A stretch of DNA of 64,000 nucleotides from Mesorhizobium sp. AR02 (lineage in GTDB: Bacteria > Pseudomonadota > Alphaproteobacteria > Rhizobiales > Rhizobiaceae), in NCBI RefSeq assembly GCF_024746835.1, contig NZ_CP080531.1:5290001-5354000 (forward strand), written 5' to 3'. Positions 33,937 through 42,086 of the stretch are shown here, one piece after another. The notes below the pieces were generated by a model, which ran no database searches, was not told the DNA's origin, and was given only the letters and a program-made list of their open reading frames with translations. Every line of letters starts with the position of its first letter. The stretch's first letter is position 1. Position numbers and translations under genes: made by a program.

Positions 33937-34458
33937 ATGACACCGAACGAAATCGCTGCGAAGCTCACCGGCCTCGCCACGAAATACCACATCAGGGACG
34001 TGACCCTGCTTGCCGGCCGCCTGCTTATGTCCTTCATCTTCCTGCATGAGGGCGTGACGCTGGCCACCCATTTCGACGGCGCCGCCAAGGCGATGGCCGC
34101 GCAAGGCGTCGGGCTGCCGCTGTTCGTCGCCACCATCGCGCTGCAACTGGGAGCAGGGCTCTCGGTGGCTTCAGGCCTGCTGACGCGGCTGGGCGGCATC
34201 GGGCTCGGCCTGTTCTGCCTGGCAACGGCCACGCTGTTCCACACCAACTTCGCCAGTCAGACCGAGCTGTTGAATTTCGAAAAGGATCTGGCGATATCAG
34301 GCGGCATGTTCGTGCTGGCCGCTGTCGGCGCAGGCAGGATTTCGCTGGACTGGCTGCTGGCCCGCTACCTGCAAAAGCGCCAGCGCGACAAGGAAATGGT
34401 CAGGGCATTGCTGGCCGTGGAGAACGAATTCACGCTGGATGTACGGCTGCCGGTTTGA
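33937..34458 (+). CDS. DoxX-family membrane protein
   Basis: The 173-residue protein has four predicted helices (LLAGRLLMSFIFLHEGVTLA, PLFVATIALQLGAGLSVASG, GIGLGLFCLATATLFHTNF, LAISGGMFVLAAVGAG), normal for DoxX. The conserved N-terminal R-x-x-x-x-x-F-x-x-x-G pattern and the charged FEKDLAI before the last helix are present. A strong TTGGAGG site precedes the ATG. DoxX proteins occur with thiol/redox or quinone functions; the role here is open. Confidence 0.87.
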   Translation: MTPNEIAAKLTGLATKYHIRDVTLLAGRLLMSFIFLHEGVTLATHFDGAAKAMAAQGVGLPLFVATIALQLGAGLSVASGLLTRLGGIGLGLFCLATATLFHTNFASQTELLNFEKDLAISGGMFVLAAVGAGRISLDWLLARYLQKRQRDKEMVRALLAVENEFTLDVRLPV

Positions 34459-34742
34459 ACGGCGCGCAGCGCTTTCCGGCCGCATTCCACGCAAAATTCC
34501 ACTCTTTCAGCGGTTCTTACCACGCTGGCGACCACGCTCGCACAAACACCACGCCCTTATTGAAGTGGCCAACAGCGCAACAACGAACCGAGACGGTCGT
34601 GCGCTGACAGCCTGCCACCGCAAAGATCCAGCGAGGGTCGCGGTTGGCCGGTTTCGCCCGAGGGCATGAACAGACAGCCTCACGAACGCGATGCGGGCGG
34701 CGCGTCGAGGCCGATGTCAACTTCTAGAGATGGAGACTTGAA

Positions 34743-35006
34743 ATGAAGAAGATCATTCTCAGCATCGCTGCGCTCCTGTTCGCCTCCGGCATGGCTTTTG
34801 CCGGCAGCGACCATTTCGGCTCGGACTTCGTCCCCGCCGCCAGCAGCTACCCGACCACCCATTCGATGGGGTCGGGCGGCGCCAAGGCGGTCGACCAGAG
34901 CGTCACTAAGAGCGTCACCAAGAGCATCACCGACAGCGCGGCCGAGGGAAGTGCGACCTCCGGCATGCCTGCACCGGGTTATGGCCAGGGCATCTGGGGC
35001 CACTGA
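34743..35006 (+). CDS. DUF680-type small secreted protein (paralog 3)
   Basis: The 87-residue precursor has a signal peptide (MKKIILSIAALLFASGMAFA), mature start GSDHFGSDF, an imperfect SVTKSVTKSITDS repeat in the middle, and C-terminus GQGIWGH. It shares only the ends with the two paralogs 3 kb upstream. A GGAG site lies upstream and a strong terminator 27 bp downstream, so it is probably a single-gene transcript. Confidence 0.82.
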   Translation: MKKIILSIAALLFASGMAFAGSDHFGSDFVPAASSYPTTHSMGSGGAKAVDQSVTKSVTKSITDSAAEGSATSGMPAPGYGQGIWGH

Positions 35007-35032
35007 CACCAAGGCCGGCCAGTACGGCCGAC

Positions 35033-35069
35033 ATCCAGGCGGCGGGCTTGCCCGCCGCCTGGATCATTT
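35033..35069 (+). terminator. Rho-independent terminator
   Basis: A perfect 14-bp stem (atccaggcggcggg, loop ctt) followed by catttt, directly downstream of the third DUF680-type gene. Confidence 0.8.
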
Positions 35070-35196
35070 TGGGCTCTGGCCGGCGCCTCGCCTCTTCCCA
35101 CCCATCCAGCAATTCCACCCGGACCAGCGATCACGCAAATTTTTTGGATCAATCCCACCAACTCGGCGTTCATCCCTCACACAAGGGAGAACGACA

Positions 35197-35520
35197 ATGA
35201 TCGACGACCGCAACGACAAGATCCGTGACCGCGCCTACGCAATCTGGCAGCGTGAAGGCGGCGCCCATGGCGACCACGAGCGGCACTGGCACCAGGCCGC
35301 GATGGAGATCGACAGGGAAGCCGCTTTGCCGCTGACAGCCGACGACGCGCTGCCGCAAACCCGTGAGATCGCCAGCACCGACGTGCTGGAGGTCGAGCAA
35401 CTGGCCGTGCGCACCGGCATATCGGGCGACGAGGCGCAGGACCTGATCGACCGCCTGGGCGCCGACCGCGCCGCGACAGAGCAAGCCGCCCGCAGCCTCA
35501 AGGCCAAGCGGAAATCCTGA
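35197..35520 (+). CDS. DUF2934-like N-terminal / DUF3606-like C-terminal small protein
   Basis: The 107-residue protein begins MIDDRNDKIRDRAYAIWQRE and continues GGAHGDHERHWHQA, matching the R-x-R-A-Y-x-I-W-x-x-E-G pattern of DUF2934. The second half (EVEQLAVRTGISGDEAQDLI, LGADRAATEQA) resembles the helical DUF3606 domain. It is cytoplasmic, with no signal. AAGGGAG precedes the ATG. It is followed after 31 bp by the 49-residue gene; the same pair, with this gene collapsed to 17 codons, recurs at 37531. Confidence 0.72.
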   Translation: MIDDRNDKIRDRAYAIWQREGGAHGDHERHWHQAAMEIDREAALPLTADDALPQTREIASTDVLEVEQLAVRTGISGDEAQDLIDRLGADRAATEQAARSLKAKRKS

Positions 35521-35551
35521 GCGGGGCCAAATCCTAACTGGGGAGAGCGAG

Positions 35552-35701
35552 ATGATCCGCAAACTCAAGGACGGAAAATACCGGCTTTATTCACGCAAGA
35601 AGGACGAGAAGACCGGGAAGAGGCGGAACCTGGGGACGTTCGAGACGCGCGAGGCGGCAGAGAAGCATGAGCGGGAGGTGCAGTATTTCAAGCGGCATTG
35701 A
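35552..35701 (+). CDS. 49-residue basic protein, arm-type DNA-binding-like (copy 1)
   Basis: The 49-residue protein begins MIRKLKDGKYRLYSRKKDEK. It is highly charged, with a predicted three-strand sheet and a C-terminal helix (EAAEKHEREVQYFKR). This resembles the stand-alone arm/AP2-like N-terminal domain of tyrosine recombinases (GKxRLY... GTFETREAAE). The ATG follows GGGGAGAG. An identical protein is encoded at 37609, with 12 nucleotide differences, all silent, which shows the gene is real and its protein under purifying selection. Function unknown; nucleic-acid binding is inferred. Confidence 0.8.
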   Translation: MIRKLKDGKYRLYSRKKDEKTGKRRNLGTFETREAAEKHEREVQYFKRH

Positions 35702-35917
35702 CCTCGGGGGCGATAGTGAAGTGCCGGTGTCGAAGCGGCAAGCGGGGCTCCTTTCAAGCGCCCCCGCTGACGAAGCGCTGCCGCAGCCGGAGGCCTGTGA
35801 CATCCCGGCTCGCAGACCACCGCCGGAAGCGACAATGTTTCCCGTTTGCGCCCATTCGGCTAAGCTGCGACGGACGCAAAACCCGATCTGGAGTGAGGCC
35901 GCCGGGGGGAATTCGAT

Positions 35918-36346
35918 ATGCGGACCAGGTGCGCAATCCTGATGGGGCTTCTATTGATCGCTCCCGCAGCCGCGGAGGACGCGCAGTGCCCGAAAGGTAT
36001 TCAATTGGAGGCGGACATTAAGGCCACGCCCGATTGCCTGGCCGCTCACAAATTGCACCAGGCCTGCGCCTGGGGATCAAGCGGCGACGAATTTATGTCG
36101 GAGGCCGTGATCGACAAATGCGAGGCTGGATTTCTCGATCAGCTGACCCGCAAGCAAAAGCGCCTGTATCAAAAGCGCATCGGGGCATGCGGCGAACGCT
36201 ATCCCGCCACCGAGGAGGGCGGGTCTATCCAGATATACCTGTCATGGATGTGTGACGAGGATCTCGCGGCGACCTATTTCAAAGCCGCAAAGGGCGGGCA
36301 AATTGCGGGAACGCCACGCTGGCGGGTGCCCAATCTATCTCAGTGA
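35918..36346 (+). CDS. Exported Cys-containing hypothetical protein
   Basis: The 142-residue protein has a signal peptide (MRTRCAILMGLLLIAPAAAE). Its mature part has six or more Cys (AQCPKG, PDCLAAHKLHQACAWGSSGD, DKCEAG, GACGER, WMCDED) in a helical context, probably disulfide-bonded in the periplasm. GGGGGGA lies 7 bp upstream. Not recognised beyond a family of rhizobial hypothetical proteins. Confidence 0.7.
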   Translation: MRTRCAILMGLLLIAPAAAEDAQCPKGIQLEADIKATPDCLAAHKLHQACAWGSSGDEFMSEAVIDKCEAGFLDQLTRKQKRLYQKRIGACGERYPATEEGGSIQIYLSWMCDEDLAATYFKAAKGGQIAGTPRWRVPNLSQ

Positions 36347-36487
36347 ACCGATTGTCCGTTTCGGGAAGCTGGACTATCCGAAATCTGAGACGTCAGCGGA
36401 CTTCTCGACCCGCGATCATCGCGCCGATTGGACCGGTCCACGGATGCCCGAAGCATCGAGAGCGCAACCCCAAATCCTTGGCTTATC

Positions 36488-36757
36488 TCAGCCCTGGCCT
36501 GACTGCTGCTCGCCCTTGTCGACAGGCAAGCTCAATGGCGCGGCCGCCTCCGGGCAACCGTTCTGAATTTTTTTCCATGACGAAATGTTGAGATTCATGT
36601 CGCATTGCACGAGTTCTGGACCCGACGGCAATTGCAGGCACGTAAATTCGCCATGATGGAAAATGTGGCCGTTGGCGAGACATTGACAATCCGCTCGCGC
36701 GGACGCCGCGGCGAGCACTGCGCAAACCAGCACGCAAGAGGCCAAAGTCATCCTCAT
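36488..36757 (-). CDS. Small exported Cys-rich hypothetical protein
   Basis: From the ATG at 36757 the protein has 89 residues with a signal peptide (MTLASCVLVCAVLAAASARA) and a mature part containing four or more Cys (CQCLANGHIFHHGEFTCLQL, QCDMNL). A longer frame to 36838 would add a basic leader without signal character. Function unknown. Confidence 0.55.
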   Translation of the reverse strand: MRMTLASCVLVCAVLAAASARADCQCLANGHIFHHGEFTCLQLPSGPELVQCDMNLNISSWKKIQNGCPEAAAPLSLPVDKGEQQSGQG

Positions 36758-36877
36758 GCAACATCGTAGCACAATCCGGAGCGATCGGTAATGGCCGCGT
36801 GGAACTCGACGCTCCCGCCTGCCGCAAGGCGCGGCCACCTGTGCACGTCGATGGACCGAAGGAGCCAGGCGTGCAAC

Positions 36878-37375
36878 TCATCCCTCGACCGGCTCTTCGT
36901 AGATGCCGATGATGAGGAGCCATGCGCCTGAAATCAGGAAGGCGAACAGGACGATGGTTCCAAGGGCCGCGATGTAGAGGCCCACGCCGCGCCCGAGAAT
37001 AAGCAAAATCGCGCCTGCAACCTCGGCCAGGTAGCACATCGTGCCGCCAGCCAGCCGGGGCCCGGTCAACCCGACGGAACTCATCCCCGCCATGATGGCT
37101 GCAACATACCCCCTGACGAATATGAATGTTGCTATGCCCCAGAGGAAAAGCCATTCGAAGCCAAGTGCCGGAAGATATTGACCTCCCAGAAGCGCAAGGC
37201 TGCATGCCATGAAAATCGCGCTGAAGCCCGACAGCATGTTGATTGCCCGGTTCTTGTGCGTCGTGTTGCGGACAATGCGTTCGGGATTGATCGAGATGGC
37301 GACGAAGATCAACCCGGCAAGCCCTGCCGCGCCGCCACCCACCATGACGAAGAAATTAGTCCATTGATCCAACAT
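36878..37375 (-). CDS. Polytopic membrane protein, hypothetical
   Basis: The 165-residue protein has about five membrane helices, starting FFVMVGGGAAGLAGLIFVAI and ending TIVLFAFLISGAWLLIIGIY. The conserved-looking NPERIVRNTTHKNRAINML loop lies between the first two. GAGGGGC precedes the ATG. It resembles small rhizobial membrane proteins without assigned function. Confidence 0.7.
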   Translation of the reverse strand: MLDQWTNFFVMVGGGAAGLAGLIFVAISINPERIVRNTTHKNRAINMLSGFSAIFMACSLALLGGQYLPALGFEWLFLWGIATFIFVRGYVAAIMAGMSSVGLTGPRLAGGTMCYLAEVAGAILLILGRGVGLYIAALGTIVLFAFLISGAWLLIIGIYEEPVEG

Positions 37376-37530
37376 GACTTGCCCCTCAGGTCCGAGCTTC
37401 AGGCGGCTCGATGGAGGCTAGCATAGCTGCGTTCTCGAACTCCACGGGGCGAGACAGCCGATCGTGGGGTTTCGTCGTTCTACGTTCGCACCGGCACGGC
37501 GTTCATCCCTCACCCAACGAAGGAATCACG

Positions 37531-37584
37531 ATGGCCGACGACCGCGACGACAAGATCAGCCTCAAGGCCAAGCGGAAATCCTGA
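37531..37584 (+). pseudogene. Collapsed copy of the DUF2934-like gene (17 codons)
   Basis: The frame reads MADDRDDKISLKAKRKS. It joins the first nine codons of the 35197 gene directly to its last seven (LKAKRKS), with the middle deleted in frame. The upstream context (ggcgttcatccctcac) is shared with the intact copy. It still has a start, stop and downstream partner, so it may only serve as a leader for the 49-residue gene. Confidence 0.75.
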
Positions 37585-37608
37585 TCGGGCCAAACCAGGG
37601 AGAGCGAG

Positions 37609-37758
37609 ATGATCCGCAAACTCAAGGACGGCAAATACCGGCTTTATTCGCGCAAGAAGGATGAGAAGACCGGGAAAAGGCGGAATTTGGGGACGTTTGA
37701 GACGCGGGAGGCTGCGGAGAAGCATGAGCGCGAGGTGCAGTATTTTAAGCGGCATTGA
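37609..37758 (+). CDS. 49-residue basic protein, arm-type DNA-binding-like (copy 2)
   Basis: It encodes exactly the same 49 residues as 35552-35701 despite 12 base differences, all synonymous (11 third-position, one CTG to TTG). AGGGAGAG precedes the ATG. It borders the low-GC island that starts at about 37.8 kb. Confidence 0.8.
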   Translation: MIRKLKDGKYRLYSRKKDEKTGKRRNLGTFETREAAEKHEREVQYFKRH

Positions 37759-37895
37759 GGGGGAAGGGCCGACACGTCTCCGTGCAGATCACAGCAGGCA
37801 TCGGCCCTATCATGAGGCAGCAACCCTTGCGGCAGCCTTCTTTAGTGCCTCCCTACCACAAATGCGGTCCCGTGGCGTAGCTAGTCTAGCGCTAA

Positions 37896-38990
37896 CTAAT
37901 TTTGGGAAGGCGCTTTTTTCCGAAGGCGGGACCATTTCCTGAACACCATCACCTGCCATTCGATTGGCTTATTGTAATCTGGGTTAGTCGTGTGGGTCAG
38001 TTTATTTAGGAAGCTTTCAGGAATCAAAGTGCCTTCTGCCGATCCAACAAGCGCTACCAAATCCGTAATGGCCTGTTTGAGGCAACTTCCGCAGATGTCG
38101 CCCCAGTTATAGTTCAAAGTCATTGATTGCAGTTTTACGGGAAAAAGGCGAGCGACATACCTCCAGTTCCCATACCGTCCTTCACCGAGTACATCAGATA
38201 TAGCGTCGTAGACAGCCTTGTATTTTTCTGACGCCTCCCTCGCACCTACCACCAACAGGATACCGCGGTTGCGAAGGTAACGTCCGCAGCGCTGAAGGTC
38301 CACTTTTAGGTCTATTACTTGCTCAGCAGTTGTCAGAAAATTGCTCAGCACAATGAAGTCATACCGATGCCTGACAGTTATTTTGTGAAACTCAGGCTCC
38401 CCATCATCATTCCAATCTTGAAACGCCCTTGTTTCGTCCAACGGAAGGTCCCTAAATTCCAAGAAGGATCCGTGATGGTATGGAACGTGCCAACGCATCC
38501 CACTCGTGTTCGATACATTTGCGTACTCCGTAAAATGATGAAGCCATGATCGAAAGCGTTGACTGCGCTCTACATAGTCAATTCGGAATCGAGGGTGTTG
38601 ATTTCCGGTAGAATCGTCGCCGGCCACGCCAAGTAGATTAACGTAAAAATCCGAGATGGCGAACATGGACGGCCCAGGTCCTGTCCCAACATCCAGTATG
38701 TCAATAGCACGGTTTCTGATCGGTATCACTCTTTGGGCGTGTAGATTTTCCAAGGTTATCTGGAATCGATGATATCGATCTAGGAAGTGGAGCAGAGCAT
38801 AAGCCTCAGCCGTTCCCTCTTCATCGTATGTGATAGTGTCGCAGTATTGAAGGACGTTTAGAAGCTGCTTGCCCACTGACTGGGCAAGCTGTGCGTCGTC
38901 GCTAAGCCTCCATGAGAGGAACCCCCGGATCAGGACATCGAGTTCCACGAATCGCTTGTGTGGCGTAAACCCATGATGTTTATCCGTCAT
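37896..38990 (-). CDS. Class I methyltransferase-like protein of an AT-richer island
   Basis: Starting at the ATG at 38990 (MTDKHHGFTPHKRF) gives 364 residues; an ATG at 39038 would add 16. A Rossmann SAM-binding core is visible: motif I in AIDILDVGTGPGPSMF, an acidic residue at the second strand in RIDYVERSQRF, motif IV in RYDFIVLSNFLTTAEQV and strand 5 in LRNRGILLVVGARE. A roughly 100-residue helical N-terminal domain precedes it. Base composition is clearly lower in GC than the surrounding genes. Divergent from a HEPN-like gene. The substrate (RNA, protein or small molecule) is not evident. Confidence 0.68.
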   Translation of the reverse strand: MTDKHHGFTPHKRFVELDVLIRGFLSWRLSDDAQLAQSVGKQLLNVLQYCDTITYDEEGTAEAYALLHFLDRYHRFQITLENLHAQRVIPIRNRAIDILDVGTGPGPSMFAISDFYVNLLGVAGDDSTGNQHPRFRIDYVERSQRFRSWLHHFTEYANVSNTSGMRWHVPYHHGSFLEFRDLPLDETRAFQDWNDDGEPEFHKITVRHRYDFIVLSNFLTTAEQVIDLKVDLQRCGRYLRNRGILLVVGAREASEKYKAVYDAISDVLGEGRYGNWRYVARLFPVKLQSMTLNYNWGDICGSCLKQAITDLVALVGSAEGTLIPESFLNKLTHTTNPDYNKPIEWQVMVFRKWSRLRKKAPSQN

Positions 38991-39093
38991 GATTTGGTCT
39001 GAACTCCTGATTGGAGAGCGTTTCTGCAAAAAGGGCATATCAAGTCTATCAATTCAGAAGCTTCATACCTTTGTGCCTACCCTGTGATGTTCC

Positions 39094-39975
39094 ATGCAAC
39101 GACTACATTATCTCGATCCGCTAGGTAACCGAGTGCCGGCGCTTGAACGCAACATCTTGCGCCTGCGCTCGATGCAAATCGTGCTGGTTCTGTTCTACGC
39201 TGAGCAGCTCAAACAAAAGGTGCTAAACCTGATCCAGAATACGGACAAGTTTCACTCTCGCATGGTTAGCGGCACAACGGAGCGGGCGCCGAAGGGCGCG
39301 AAGGGTCAAGTGAAGAAATGCCTCAATGCTCTGATGGCAGATGGGGCGATTTCAACGGCTGAGAAAGATGAGATCAAGCGACTGATCGATTACCGCAACG
39401 TTGTTGGCCATGACATCCACGAATTGGTCGCCGATCTTAGCACCGAGCGCTATATCCGTGCGAGCCTCGATTTGGCACCCGATCGCTCTGCTGCCTACGA
39501 CTATGAAGCTGCTGATCGACTCCGCCACTATCTCCACTTGCTTAGCGAGCGGCAGATCAAGCATCACTACATTGGCACGATTAGCATGGACAGCCTGACG
39601 TTCATCTCGGCCGAGCGCACGTTACGCGCCGACATTAAGAAACTGAAGGGGAAGATCCAGAGGTTGGCAGATGAACGAAACAAGAAAATTCACGAACTGA
39701 ACGAACAGCTAAAACTGGAAGACACGGTAGGAAACGAAGGTTATCCCGATCACCCACTGAACCAGTATGATGATAAACGTTTGACCAGGCGCGGGCAGGA
39801 GATTTGCTACCGGCTGTTCGATAAGGGCAAGCAGCCGATGGCTATCGCGCACCTGATGGGGATTTCGCTCACGGCCGCACGCAAGCGCAAGGGCATGTGG
39901 GACCAAGCCACCCGGCCTACTGTTGACCTTGACAGCCTACCACGCCGGAAATTCTATCGACGCGATCGTGATTGA
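39094..39975 (+). CDS. HEPN-like protein with C-terminal helix-turn-helix
   Basis: The 293-residue protein has a helical N-terminal domain containing IDYRNVVGHDIHEL, where R101-x4-H106 matches the Rx4-6H catalytic motif of HEPN ribonucleases. A coiled coil follows (KKLKGKIQRLADERNKKIHE). The C-terminal about 60 residues form a helix-turn-helix (CYRLFDKGKQPMAIAHLMGI, SLTAARKRKG). No good ribosome-binding site precedes the ATG. It is convergent with another HEPN-like gene and divergent from the methyltransferase. It could be a toxin/regulator or a defence component; this is inference. Confidence 0.65.
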   Translation: MQRLHYLDPLGNRVPALERNILRLRSMQIVLVLFYAEQLKQKVLNLIQNTDKFHSRMVSGTTERAPKGAKGQVKKCLNALMADGAISTAEKDEIKRLIDYRNVVGHDIHELVADLSTERYIRASLDLAPDRSAAYDYEAADRLRHYLHLLSERQIKHHYIGTISMDSLTFISAERTLRADIKKLKGKIQRLADERNKKIHELNEQLKLEDTVGNEGYPDHPLNQYDDKRLTRRGQEICYRLFDKGKQPMAIAHLMGISLTAARKRKGMWDQATRPTVDLDSLPRRKFYRRDRD

Positions 39976-40010
39976 TGTCAGTGGATTGCAGGTGAATAGC
40001 TCGCCGCAGT

Positions 40011-41099
40011 CTAGCCCGCTTGATGCTGCTTCTCGATCATTTTCCGGGATACTACTTTCGTGTGATCGCGTTCGCGATACCGCCTCGCGAATTCTTCGTC
40101 GCTGAGTTCCTCATGGCCATAGTCCGCATAGTCTAAGTGTCGCCAACCTGCATCTGGCGACAGCTCCATGCCATAGAGGAGGCCAACGAATCCGCTGTGT
40201 GGGATAATGTAAGCACGTACAAATGGGTCATTCTCGTAAGATCGCTTCACGAACTGCGCTCCTGGAGTGCCCTCGATAAACCAAGGTTGGCGGCCGAAAT
40301 ATCCGAACTGGTTGGAGATGATGTGATCTAGTCGCTGCAGGGCGTCAAGGGCATCATCGCGCAACAAATGATAAGTGTCTGGGTTGAAATGGATTGAGCG
40401 ATTGCGAAGCTCGCCCAGAAGGAGAAATTCGGCCCCGACTCCGTCAGCTAAGACTTTCCAGTCAGTCAAAGCGGAGATCACAATTGGCCAGTTATCGAAA
40501 GACTTTTTGCGATAGAGATTCCTGTAATGCGGGGAGGACTTGAAGCTATGTCGAAGGTCCAGCACAAGATGGTTGAGTATGCGCTCGCCGAGTGCGCAGG
40601 CGGCAACCAATGCGGGATAGTACGCCCCTGTGACAAAGGCTCGGCGAGCCTGCTCATGCAGCGTGTTATGATATGCTAGCACGGACATTGACTTTGGACC
40701 CAAGTCTGCCGCGTTTTTGACGATATTCTCTATATGGCGTGTGCCGTGCTCATGCTTTAGTCGCTCTATGAGTTGGGTGCGGTTCTCGTTGTGAACGCGT
40801 TTGACTTCATCCTCCCAGTGCTCCTCCGGATCCTTGAGGATCAGCGACGTCGAGTCGAAATCAAACGAAAAGGGATGATAGCGGCGGGCGCCCCGGTCTG
40901 AGAGATCGGCGTGGCCGTCGTAATGATAGAGACCGTTCGTTAGATCGGCGATTGTTTTGCGCATTTCCCGCAGCTTTCCGATTGATGCAACCCGACTTCC
41001 AGACCCTGCCCGGTCGGTCTCAAGATACTCGAAGTCGGTCGCTATTTTCCACGGGATCGATTGACTGTGCCACCTCTTATTGGCCCCCCCATTAACCAT
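40011..41099 (-). CDS. HEPN-domain-like protein
   Basis: The 362-residue protein has an all-helical central region (about 140-260). ARRAFVTGAYYPALVAACAL followed by GERILNHLVL is typical of HEPN helices, and R232-x4-H237 in LGELRNRSIHF is the HEPN RNase-type motif. N- and C-terminal extensions are not recognised. The start at 41099 lies inside the CtrA-type box upstream of minC; no other start codon occurs in frame for many residues. Lower GC than the min genes. A defence or stress role is possible but not shown. Confidence 0.65.
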   Translation of the reverse strand: MVNGGANKRWHSQSIPWKIATDFEYLETDRAGSGSRVASIGKLREMRKTIADLTNGLYHYDGHADLSDRGARRYHPFSFDFDSTSLILKDPEEHWEDEVKRVHNENRTQLIERLKHEHGTRHIENIVKNAADLGPKSMSVLAYHNTLHEQARRAFVTGAYYPALVAACALGERILNHLVLDLRHSFKSSPHYRNLYRKKSFDNWPIVISALTDWKVLADGVGAEFLLLGELRNRSIHFNPDTYHLLRDDALDALQRLDHIISNQFGYFGRQPWFIEGTPGAQFVKRSYENDPFVRAYIIPHSGFVGLLYGMELSPDAGWRHLDYADYGHEELSDEEFARRYRERDHTKVVSRKMIEKQHQAG

Positions 41100-41107
41100 T
41101 CGTTAAC
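41092..41107 (+). promoter_or_regulatory. CtrA-type box upstream of minC
   Basis: TTAA (41092-41095), seven bases, TTAAC (41103-41107) matches the full alphaproteobacterial CtrA site TTAA-N7-TTAAC. It lies 45 bp upstream of the minC start. CtrA is known to control min genes in Sinorhizobium. Confidence 0.75.
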
Positions 41108-41151
41108 CATTCCCTCGCTAGCGTTTACCTCTCAGTAAGGATTCGCCAGCC

Positions 41152-41979
41152 GTGACCTTTGCCGCTCCCCTCGAGGCCAAATCCATTCGCTTTCGTGCAC
41201 GCTCTTTCGTCGCTTTCACATTGACCCCGGAAGCGCCCATGGTGGAGTGGCTGCAGGGGCTGGACCACTGGATCGGCAACTCGCCGGGCTATTTTGCCGG
41301 GCGGCCGGTGCTGCTGGATTTGAATGTGCTCAAGCCCGCGGTTAGCGAGATCGCAGCACTTGTGGCTGAGCTTTTCACGCGCGGCATCCGCATCTATGCC
41401 ATCGAGCTTGAGGGGGCGGCACTCGGCCCCGACCTGCCGCCTTTGCTGGTCGGCGCCAAGGAGGCGACGACGGATGGGCTGCTGCCTGGCCGCAAGGGTG
41501 GGCAAGAGGTTTCCGGCAGGGAAGGCAAGGCCGAGGGCAGGGCGCCGGACCACCGCATGGATGCGCGCGCCGATGCTGGCAGCGTTGCGAAGGGCAAGGC
41601 TGGCGCAAGCAAGGCTGATGAAAGCGAGCCGCAGGTTTCGCACTACGATTCGGGCACGCTGATGATCAAGGCGCCGATCCGCTCCGGCCAGGCGATCATG
41701 CATGCGCATGGCGATGTCATCGTGCTGGGCTCGGTCGCGTCCGGTTCGGAGATCGTCGCCGCGGGCTCCATTCACGTCTACGGCACGCTGCGCGGGCGCG
41801 CTTCGGCGGGGGCGCTCGGCAACACCGGCGCGCGCATCTTCTGCCGCCGCAACGAGGCCGAGCTTCTGTCGGTCGACGGCTGGTACATCACCGCCGAGGA
41901 GATGGAAGGGGTGTCGCGCGGAAAACCGGTGCAGGCCTTCCTCGACGGCGAGGGCCTGCGCGTCGAGACACTGAGCTGA
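41152..41979 (+). CDS. minC: Septum site-determining protein MinC
   Basis: The 275-residue FtsZ-assembly inhibitor acts with MinD at the membrane to block polar division. The N-terminal domain (about 8-105) is followed by a long Gly/Lys/Glu/Ala linker (about 110-165) and the right-handed beta-helix C-terminal domain (IRSGQAIMHAHGDVIVLGSV, then EIVAAGSIHVYGTLRGRASA with GARIFCRRNEAELLSVDG). The start is GTG at 41152, with AGTAAGG 11-12 bp upstream. It is the first gene of minCDE, under a CtrA-type box. Confidence 0.95.
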   Translation: MTFAAPLEAKSIRFRARSFVAFTLTPEAPMVEWLQGLDHWIGNSPGYFAGRPVLLDLNVLKPAVSEIAALVAELFTRGIRIYAIELEGAALGPDLPPLLVGAKEATTDGLLPGRKGGQEVSGREGKAEGRAPDHRMDARADAGSVAKGKAGASKADESEPQVSHYDSGTLMIKAPIRSGQAIMHAHGDVIVLGSVASGSEIVAAGSIHVYGTLRGRASAGALGNTGARIFCRRNEAELLSVDGWYITAEEMEGVSRGKPVQAFLDGEGLRVETLS

Positions 41980-42086
41980 GAAAGGCCGTCAGGGCGGCCG
42001 ACTGAGAAACAGGCCGGTGCGGCCGACTAAAGGCCGGCAAGCCGGCCCGGGACAACAAACGAACAACAACGACGGAGGCTTTTTTC

